Notes under the pieces: generated by a model
Database searches by the model: none
Seen by the model: only the letters and a program-made list of their open reading frames with translations
Told to the model about the DNA's origin: nothing
Program-made: the position numbers and the translations under genes
From: Gammaproteobacteria bacterium
GTDB taxonomy: Bacteria > Pseudomonadota > Alphaproteobacteria > UBA828
NCBI GenBank assembly: GCA_002714015.1
Contig: PAWF01000017.1
Coordinates: 43,090-54,692 of the forward strand
DNA length: 11,603 nt
Direction of reading: 5' to 3'
Part shown: positions 7,001-11,603 of the stretch, in pieces
Layout of the letters: each line of letters begins with the position of its first letter
Position numbering within the stretch: position 1 is the stretch's first letter

Positions 7001-7878
7001 AACAGGCACTTGGTCCAATTAATGTTACTTACGTTGCTACGGCGGCAGCAGGGTGCACAGCAGTATTACAGAGTATAAAAACTAAGGGTGTTCCATTAAA
7101 CTCAGGGGTATTTAAGCCTATAAAAGTTATTGCCCCACCTGGAACAATCGTAAATCCAATCTTCCCAGCTCCAAGTGTTGCTGGTAATACAGAAGGTCAA
7201 CCACGAATTATTTCCTGTGTTCAAATGGCTATGGCTAAAGCTTTACCAGGAGAAGTGGGTGCTGCTGAAGGTGGAACAGCTTGTAATCTTTTAATGGGTG
7301 GGATTCACCCGGATACTGGTGATTTCTGGGCTCATTATCAACTTGATGGAGGTGGATGGGGTGGACGTCCTGACAGAGATGGTAACAACGCACAATGCAT
7401 TCCACACGGCTCTACGATCAGAAGTACTCCTTCAGAGGTTTTTGAAACTAGATATCCTTTGCGAGTGTTGGAATACTCTCTAAGAAATGACTCGGGTGGT
7501 GCAGGGAAGTTTAGAGGGGGATTAGGTGTAAGGAGATTATTCGAGGTTACAGCCCCCAGTATTACATTAAGTGCATTACTGGATAGGACAGAGGAAGGAC
7601 CATGGGGACTTCTTGGGGGATTGTCAGGGGCTCCGGCAGCCATTCTAGTTAAAACACTAAAAAGTCCGAAATTCCGTTCGTTTGTGGATGAATTTAACAC
7701 TGTAAGTCCAACAAAATTCATCAACATCACATTAAACCAAGGTGATCAACTATTGCTTCTTGCACCTGGTGGCGGGGGCTATGGAAATCCAAGGAAACGC
7801 AATAAACAATTATTAGATAACGATTTAGCTGATAGGTTTGTAACAGCTAAGAGTCAAAGAAAACAATATTTAAAGTAG
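4099..7878 (+). CDS. Fused hydantoinase/oxoprolinase A+B protein
   Basis: This 1259-aa protein fuses HyuA and HyuB, the arrangement of 5-oxoprolinase (about 1200-1290 aa). Residues 1 to about 670 are the HyuA half, with an actin-like ATPase core: phosphate-1 motif GIDTGGTFTD (5-14), phosphate-2 motif LDMGGTSAD (287-295), and GAGGGS (329-334). The HyuB half begins near residue 695 (KDPATLTVVDNALRN). It carries the putative metal site NDPYRGQCHMPEH (from 785) with HIGEIGG (818-824), then GGGWGGRPDRDG, and ends with the glycine-rich PGGGGYGNP (1223-1231). Relatives use ATP to open lactam or hydantoin rings, or to activate substrate and bicarbonate in ketone carboxylases. The substrate is unknown, and 5-oxoproline is not assured because the neighbours are unrelated to glutathione. 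A good AAGGGA ribosome-binding site precedes ATG, 12 nt after the zinc mini-protein. No frameshift is seen. Confidence 0.9.
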   Translation: MELIGIDTGGTFTDLVSLDTQSGNLSVIKVPSTPDRPSEAPLVALKKSRVKPDNVERIVIGTTIATNARLQKHGSTVIYLGTSGHQDVPLIARTDRKEAFNPAWPKPDAGVLRRHTMGVDERIDHKGNVLKKLGRDELIRIGDWVEKIILSDKSQDWALAINFLFSYLNPVHEKRIGKYLSKRFPNIPISISHIVAPIWREYDRATTVITDAFIKKVIGEFSREIEEEVRQIGFKSPLSLMKSNGGHAATDKISDVPVQMLLSGLAGGVIAGKRFSIDHSNGNSITLDMGGTSADVGLIENGDYRSTSEYEIEWGVPVNALFIDYKTIGAGGGSIASIDSGGLLKVGPESAGAYPGPACYGNGGREPTVTDANVVLGRLDPNFFLGGEVNLEPELSMRAIEKLGRKIGLDVYNTALAILSTAAANMADAIRLLTVDRGLDARNFSLISFGGAGPLHASEVAKVLGIGKVVIPPHPGLCSALGTVLTDLRVDRARTVYHRTDNLNLENISTQLTSLVDEAKDEIKRDGNTGNVDAVAYLNMRYLGQNFGELIPITGIRINNRTMQKAVRDMNSKHMELYGYSMEDRVVEITELRVILLGGKSVVASLSAPKKKPLRKFSTREVYFESEGFIDTPVYRRETIGLGKKIKGPAIIEEMDSTTLVHPGCSLQIGVDGSLLITHSKVFVGNTIRNKDIFSAKDPATLTVVDNALRNICDEMGSAMIRTAYSPIFSESRDFSCLLFDRFGRMIGQAEMNPAIMCAGLHTVPHCIEEVGKDNFFPGDVVVHNDPYRGQCHMPEHLLLKPVFLAKELVGFAGNIAHIGEIGGMAIGSFASTATEVFQEGLRIPPVKLMSEGKYVKEVWRIMMANHRTPDATWGDFHAILGSLNTAEDRLQGLINRYGLQKFEKICDTLIDHADKWMRNQIKRIPNGTYTGQDYFEDDGVVRKRYYFRSEVHVSDRDIVIDLSKSDKQALGPINVTYVATAAAGCTAVLQSIKTKGVPLNSGVFKPIKVIAPPGTIVNPIFPAPSVAGNTEGQPRIISCVQMAMAKALPGEVGAAEGGTACNLLMGGIHPDTGDFWAHYQLDGGGWGGRPDRDGNNAQCIPHGSTIRSTPSEVFETRYPLRVLEYSLRNDSGGAGKFRGGLGVRRLFEVTAPSITLSALLDRTEEGPWGLLGGLSGAPAAILVKTLKSPKFRSFVDEFNTVSPTKFINITLNQGDQLLLLAPGGGGYGNPRKRNKQLLDNDLADRFVTAKSQRKQYLK

Positions 7879-7958
7879 ACTATAAAGAATTAGTGATTAA
7901 GTTTTTTTATATTTCTTTGACTATTGAATATTGGGATTATTAAGGGTGGGAGCTATGT

Positions 7959-8693
7959 ATGCTAGAATATATAAAGACAGCATCAAATGATGGTGCTGTT
8001 GAAGTTATACTTAATCGTCCCCAAAAATTAAATGCTTTATCAGAACTATTAATTACTAACCTTACCAAAGTTATAAGAGAAATTTCTAGCTTGGATACAT
8101 TACGATGCGTTGTAATATCTGCTGCTGGTAAGGGATTCTCTGCTGGAGCTGATATTGATGAGTTAAAAAATCTTAATTATAAAAATGCTGAGATATTTAT
8201 TCGTCATTTACATGGGGCCTGTCAGGCAATTCGCGATTGCCCAGTTCCAGTTATAGCTAAAGTGCATGGGCCATGTATTGGTGCTGGACTTGAATTAGCA
8301 GCTAGCTGTGATCTGAGATGCGCTGCTGATACTTCCACTTTTTCCATGCCAGAAGTTCAAGTTGGCATCCCTTCAGTGATTGAGGCTGCCTTACTCCCGC
8401 GTTTGGTGGGCTGGGGTAAAGCATCAGAAATTTTGTTCACGGGAAAAACATTCAATGCAGAAGAGGCTATGAAATCTGGTTTAGTAGAGAAATTAGCAAG
8501 TCCCTCAGAGCTTGATAGGGCTGTAGAGGAATGGATAAGATCAATAGTATCTGCAAGTGCTTCAGCAATTCGTGCTCAGAAGAGTCTCATGCATCAGTGG
8601 GAAAAATTGATGCTCGATGATGCAATCGAGTCTGGCGTTTCATATTTTAAAGAAGCGTATAAGAAGAGTGAATTAAAAACTAACTTTAAATAA
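7959..8693 (+). CDS. Enoyl-CoA hydratase/isomerase (crotonase) family protein
   Basis: This 244-aa crotonase-fold protein is slightly shorter than the usual 255-260 residues. The two oxyanion-hole segments are present, GKGFSAGADI (57-66) and GPCIGAGLELA (104-114). So are both glutamates used by true hydratases, E112 and E132 (in SMPEVQVGIP). Adding or removing water across a 2-enoyl-CoA double bond is therefore feasible. The stretch GIPSVIEAALLPRLVGWGKA marks a crotonase subgroup distinct from the classical fatty-acid enzyme, so another CoA-ester reaction is possible. It starts 80 nt after the HyuAB fusion, with GGGAG six bases before ATG at 7959. An overlapping out-of-frame ATG at 7955 would give only an 11-codon peptide. 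The ligase two genes downstream could supply its CoA substrate. Confidence 0.9.
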   Translation: MLEYIKTASNDGAVEVILNRPQKLNALSELLITNLTKVIREISSLDTLRCVVISAAGKGFSAGADIDELKNLNYKNAEIFIRHLHGACQAIRDCPVPVIAKVHGPCIGAGLELAASCDLRCAADTSTFSMPEVQVGIPSVIEAALLPRLVGWGKASEILFTGKTFNAEEAMKSGLVEKLASPSELDRAVEEWIRSIVSASASAIRAQKSLMHQWEKLMLDDAIESGVSYFKEAYKKSELKTNFK

Positions 8694-8733
8694 TAAACTA
8701 TTAAGAAATTGTATTAAGTATGGGGTATTAATT

Positions 8734-8970
8734 ATGAACGAAAGTAGCAATGGGTTTAGTCTTGGTCACCAAACATTTGTAGATACTATAAATAAAATCA
8801 TCCCAGAAATTAAGGATGATGAAGGTCAAATCCCACATGTTTTAAATGGGATGTTACATGCTGTATTTCATGCTACTTATGCACTTGCACCAGATAGAGA
8901 CATTGCAGAGAAAATAATTAGTGGTGCAAAAAATCAGGTGCTTATAAGTTTAGAAGCAGAACAAAAATGA
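8734..8970 (+). CDS. Hypothetical protein (78 aa)
   Basis: I do not recognise this 78-residue protein. It looks soluble and mostly helical, with no cysteines, signal peptide or membrane segment. The middle carries a histidine-rich helix (IPHVLNGMLHAVFHATYALAP, H at 35, 42 and 46), followed by a C-terminal helix rich in A, I and E. GGGG at 8722-8725 lies eight bases before the ATG, so translation is plausible. It is 40 nt after the crotonase gene and 53 nt before the ligase, on the same strand, so it is probably co-transcribed. An accessory or small-subunit role is possible, but nothing in the sequence shows it. Confidence 0.65.
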   Translation: MNESSNGFSLGHQTFVDTINKIIPEIKDDEGQIPHVLNGMLHAVFHATYALAPDRDIAEKIISGAKNQVLISLEAEQK

Positions 8971-9023
8971 AAAAGGCTGAGATAAATAATTCAACACTCG
9001 ATTGAGCGAGAGTATAATCTTAC

Positions 9024-10646
9024 ATGTTTTCCAACATATTTTCTTTATTTGAGAATTCCTCCTTAAAAGCTCCATTAAGTGCGTGTCTCTGTGTACCTCC
9101 TATGAAGGGTCGTGCTTATTACCCAGATGGTTTTGAAATTGATTACAAAACTGCTTATTCAACAGTTAAAGCATTACAGGAAACTTATAGTAAGTGCGGT
9201 TATGGAAATAACCATCGGGTCGCAGTTCTTCTCGAAAATAGACCTGAGTTTCATCTTCACTGGTTAGCTTTGAATGGGCTAGGTATCAGTATTGTACCAA
9301 TAAATCCGGATTATAGAGAAGATGAGATTATTTACTTACTCAATCATTCAGAATCTTCACTATTGATTACAATTCCAGAGAGATTCTCAGACTTAGTAGA
9401 TATCAAAAACAAATGTGAGTTTGAGTTTCCAGTTGTAGATGTTGCAAATTTTCATGAAACTTTACGTGCCCCAAAAACAAAGACTACTAAAGTGCAGGAA
9501 GAATTAGATTCTGAGGCAGCACTGCTTTATACCTCTGGGACAACTGGAAAACCTAAGGGTTGTATTTTAACAAACAGATATTTTTTAAATGCTGCTAAGT
9601 GGTATTTAGAAGCTGGAGGGTGCATGACCATTGAATATGGTCAAGAACGGTTACTGAATCCACTGCCTATGTATCACGCAAATGCGATGGCGATAGGAAG
9701 TATGGCGATGTTTGCATCAGCAGGGTGTATTGCAATGCTTGATAGGTTTCACCCTAAAACATGGTGGGAGGATGTCGTGAATTCCCAAGCAACTATTATA
9801 CATTATTTGGGAATAATGCCGCCTTTATTACTCAATCAGAAGCAGGGACCCTTTGAAAACTCTCATAAAGTTAAATTTGGAGCTGGCGCGGGTATTGATC
9901 CAAAACACCATGAGATATTTGAAAAACGCTTTGGTTTTCCTTTGATAGAGGGTTGGGGTATGACTGAGGTTGCAATGCCTACGTGGGCAAGTCATGAACC
10001 CCGGTTAATAGATACACGTGCTTTTGGTCGGGCTCTCTCAGGTTGTGAAGTGCGTATAGTAGATGACCAAGATAAAGAGCTAGCATCAGGAGCTCCGGGT
10101 GAATTAACAATACGAATGACTGGTGAAAACCCTCGTCAGGGTCTGTTTTCAGGTTATTTAAAAGATGATGATGCTACTAGTCATGCATGGCGTGGAGGTT
10201 GGTTTCATACCGGTGACACTGTAGTTCAATCAGCAGATGGAATGCTTACATTTGTTGATCGTTCCAAAAATATTATAAGAAGGAGCGGGGAGAACATAGC
10301 TGCGGCAGAGATAGAAGCATTTCTTCAATCAGATGATGCCATTGCCCAGGCAGCAGTGATATCTGTTCCAGATGATTTGAGACAAGAAGAGGTCATGGCT
10401 TGTATAATCTTAATGGAAGGTATTACTGGAGATATTGGAATAGCTATGGATATTCAAGATCGTTGTTTAAATGAAATGGCCTATTTTAAAGCACCAGCAT
10501 ATTTCATTTTTGTTGATAATTTACCTGTAACTAATACGCAGAAAGTAACTAAGGTTAAAATTTTTCCCAAAAATGTTGATCCAAGGAAGGTAGATGGCTG
10601 CATAGACTTAAGGTCTAGAAAAAGAAAAATAAAAACTAAGCCATAA
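9024..10646 (+). CDS. AMP-forming acyl-CoA ligase (ANL superfamily)
   Basis: This 540-aa adenylate-forming ligase converts a carboxylic acid, ATP and CoA to the acyl-CoA, AMP and pyrophosphate. The signature motifs are in order: P-loop YTSGTTGKPKG (169-179), PMYHANAM, GWGMTE (310-315), HTGD (395-398), the hinge DRSKNIIRRSGENI (412-425), and a C-terminal lysine K507 in TNTQKVTK, aligned with the adenylation lysine of TATGKIQK-type ends. The general look resembles the crotonobetaine/carnitine and medium-chain ligase group, but substrate cannot be read from the motifs. It is the last operon gene. An in-frame stop at 9015-9017 limits the start to ATG 9024, and its ribosome-binding site is weak (GAGCGAGAG, rather distant). 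It converges on the thioesterase gene, and one enzyme makes while the other cleaves CoA thioesters. Confidence 0.92.
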   Translation: MFSNIFSLFENSSLKAPLSACLCVPPMKGRAYYPDGFEIDYKTAYSTVKALQETYSKCGYGNNHRVAVLLENRPEFHLHWLALNGLGISIVPINPDYREDEIIYLLNHSESSLLITIPERFSDLVDIKNKCEFEFPVVDVANFHETLRAPKTKTTKVQEELDSEAALLYTSGTTGKPKGCILTNRYFLNAAKWYLEAGGCMTIEYGQERLLNPLPMYHANAMAIGSMAMFASAGCIAMLDRFHPKTWWEDVVNSQATIIHYLGIMPPLLLNQKQGPFENSHKVKFGAGAGIDPKHHEIFEKRFGFPLIEGWGMTEVAMPTWASHEPRLIDTRAFGRALSGCEVRIVDDQDKELASGAPGELTIRMTGENPRQGLFSGYLKDDDATSHAWRGGWFHTGDTVVQSADGMLTFVDRSKNIIRRSGENIAAAEIEAFLQSDDAIAQAAVISVPDDLRQEEVMACIILMEGITGDIGIAMDIQDRCLNEMAYFKAPAYFIFVDNLPVTNTQKVTKVKIFPKNVDPRKVDGCIDLRSRKRKIKTKP

Positions 10647-10664
10647 ATTTCTCAAAAATTTATG
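10642..10664. terminator. AT-rich hairpin between convergent genes, possible bidirectional terminator
   Basis: CATAAATTT at 10642-10650 and AAATTTATG at 10656-10664 form a perfect 9-bp stem with loop CTCAA. It begins at the stop codon of the acyl-CoA ligase and lies before the end of the opposing thioesterase. Position between convergent genes suits a shared terminator. The stem has one G-C pair and no clean T-run, so any termination would be weak. Confidence 0.4.
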
Positions 10665-10674
10665 AGCTTAAGTA

Positions 10675-11148
10675 TCACCTAAGACCCATTTGCCTCATAA
10701 TTTGTTTAGGACGTGGTATCTTTGAATGAACTTCGGCAAGGCTTTCAATCCGTCTTAAAATTTCATCGGAAAACTTTGATGTTTCTCTTTCGTCAATATT
10801 TACATGAATTCCCACTGATTCATTTAGGCAAGCGGTAAAGTTTTTTGATTCATGGTCTATGTAATGAAGAAAGTGGAGTCTTTTTGTGTCGTAGTCTAGT
10901 AATTGTGTATTTACGACAACAGGATCTCCTTCAAGAAGTTCACGTAAAAAAATAACTCTCATATCAAGAGCAAAGTTTGATCTATTTTCTTTTTTTATAT
11001 ACGCAGCACCCATACCCAGATATTTAAAGAAACTGTCAGTTGCTTGATCACCGATCATTACATAATAAGCTACATTCATGTGACCATTGTAGTCTATCCA
11101 GTCAGGTTTTACACACGTTCGATGTAAGACCATAGGCTTATTTATCAT
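10675..11148 (-). CDS. Hotdog-fold acyl-CoA thioesterase (4HBT/YbgC-like)
   Basis: This 157-aa single-domain thioesterase hydrolyses an acyl-CoA to the free acid and CoA. The N-terminal motif PDWIDYNGHMNVAYY (residues 15-29) is the hotdog signature, with D19 in the catalytic aspartate position and G22-H23-M24 starting the central helix. The C-terminus, RPKQIMRQMGLR, and the WIDYNGHMN wording resemble thioesterases linked to carnitine/betaine metabolism (the thioesterase domain attached to L-carnitine dehydrogenase). That is a similarity, not proof of substrate. An AGGTAAA-type ribosome-binding site precedes the ATG. It follows the SOUL gene by 38 nt on the same strand, so the two are probably co-transcribed, and it points toward the acyl-CoA ligase. 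Confidence 0.88.
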   Translation of the reverse strand: MINKPMVLHRTCVKPDWIDYNGHMNVAYYVMIGDQATDSFFKYLGMGAAYIKKENRSNFALDMRVIFLRELLEGDPVVVNTQLLDYDTKRLHFLHYIDHESKNFTACLNESVGIHVNIDERETSKFSDEILRRIESLAEVHSKIPRPKQIMRQMGLR

Positions 11149-11172
11149 TATATTTACCTATTTTTATAAGTT

Positions 11173-11186
11173 AGTGTTTTAACACT
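11173..11186. repeat. Short perfect dyad in the SOUL-thioesterase gap
   Basis: AGTGTT at 11173-11178 and AACACT at 11181-11186 are perfect inverted copies separated by TT. The loop is too short for a good RNA hairpin, so a DNA-binding dyad is the likelier reading if it is functional. It ends just downstream of the SOUL stop codon. Chance is a real alternative in such AT-rich DNA. Confidence 0.25.
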
Positions 11187-11603
11187 TTAATTAGTTTTAG
11201 GCATGACCGTGACTACTACTTCGTTGCGTCTAAAAATAGGCAGAGTCCATGGAGGGTCGTAAGAATATGTAGTTGGCTTACTGATGACATCCCATGAAGA
11301 ACTCTCAAGTTCTTGAAGCAATTCCATACCCTTCAAAGTAACTATATGTTCGTTTGTAGATCCATTGAAACGTAATACTGCTTGTAATTCTGCAGGTTGT
11401 TCTAATAGGTAAACTTCTGAGTTTGTTGGCCTAGGAGCTTTTTCTAGACTAAGGTATTTTGGCAAGAAAAACCTCATTTCCATATGTCCCTTGCTATTAC
11501 GCACAGATTCAACTGGAGCAGTCATAGAAATTTTTTCCGATATACCTGTAGATTCAATAGGAACAGTCATATCTAAGCTGGTTTTACTTATATTAGCACC
11601 TGA
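11187..11603 (-). CDS. SOUL family heme-binding protein, C-terminal part
   Basis: This is the C-terminal 138 residues of a SOUL/HBP-like protein. The frame stays open past the ATG at 11570 to the window edge (residues SGANISKTSLD precede it), so that ATG is probably internal and the true start lies outside. Family features visible are the doubled motif MTVPIES / MTAPVES spaced by 15 residues, and the C-terminal SYDPPWTLPIFRRNEVVV signature. Members bind heme or related tetrapyrroles, and in bacteria their role is poorly defined. The full-length protein would be expected at about 180-210 aa. It is followed after 38 nt by the thioesterase gene on the same strand. No functional link to the catabolic operon is evident. 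Confidence 0.88.
   Translation of the reverse strand, partial: SGANISKTSLDMTVPIESTGISEKISMTAPVESVRNSKGHMEMRFFLPKYLSLEKAPRPTNSEVYLLEQPAELQAVLRFNGSTNEHIVTLKGMELLQELESSSWDVISKPTTYSYDPPWTLPIFRRNEVVVTVMPKTN

Noticed and set aside
7338..7730. 130-codon minus-strand frame
   Set aside because: It is antisense to the conserved C-terminal part of the HyuB half; its composition reflects the glycine-rich sense strand.
7917..7943. Possible internal promoter (TTGACT, TATTAA) before the crotonase gene
   Set aside because: The spacer is only 15 bases and the transcript would begin almost at the ATG; in AT-rich DNA this is weak evidence.
7959..11148. Carnitine/crotonobetaine pathway (CaiC-, CaiD- and thioesterase-like genes together)
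   Set aside because: The resemblance is at family level only; no CoA-transferase, crotonobetainyl-CoA reductase or carnitine dehydrogenase is present in the window.
1..11603. CRISPR array, insertion sequence, phage or toxin-antitoxin module
   Set aside because: No regularly spaced repeats, transposase, integrase, terminal inverted repeats or small toxin-antitoxin pair could be found.

Overview
The window is an AT-rich (by eye about 35-40% GC) bacterial chromosome segment. Its compact gene layout, short intergenic gaps and mix of catabolic families fit an uncultured, probably marine, bacterium. An alphaproteobacterium-like or SAR202-like heterotroph is possible, but nothing here fixes the taxon: there is no rRNA, tRNA or housekeeping marker.

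Layout. (1) Positions 1-1214, minus strand: the N-terminal half of a molybdenum hydroxylase large subunit (CoxL / xanthine dehydrogenase family), cut by the left edge. (2) Positions 1215-1684: a divergent intergenic region. It contains a GC-rich island at about 1380-1492 that folds much better as a minus-strand RNA, making it a candidate uncharacterised ncRNA or structured leader. (3) Positions 1685-10646, plus strand: seven closely spaced genes that look like one catabolic operon. In order they are an LLM-class flavin-dependent oxidoreductase, an enolase-superfamily (mandelate racemase/muconate lactonizing type) dehydratase-like enzyme, a 65-aa TRASH-like zinc-finger protein, a 1259-aa fused hydantoinase/oxoprolinase A+B protein, an enoyl-CoA hydratase-family protein, a 78-aa protein of unknown function, and an acyl-CoA ligase. 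(4) Positions 10675-11603, minus strand: a hotdog thioesterase preceded by a SOUL heme-binding protein that runs off the right edge. This pair converges on the ligase across an AT-rich hairpin.

How the genes may work together (inference): the LLM enzyme and possibly the divergent Mo-hydroxylase would oxidise a substrate. The enolase-superfamily member would dehydrate or epimerise an acid. The HyuAB fusion, perhaps with the tiny zinc protein as an accessory subunit, would do an ATP-dependent lactam/hydantoin hydrolysis or a ketone-carboxylase-like step. The ligase, enoyl-CoA hydratase homologue and thioesterase would then handle CoA thioesters. The substrate cannot be read from sequence.

The items most worth a second look are the minus-strand RNA candidate, the zinc mini-protein translationally tied to the HyuAB fusion, and the enolase-superfamily member whose usual second catalytic lysine is a tryptophan.
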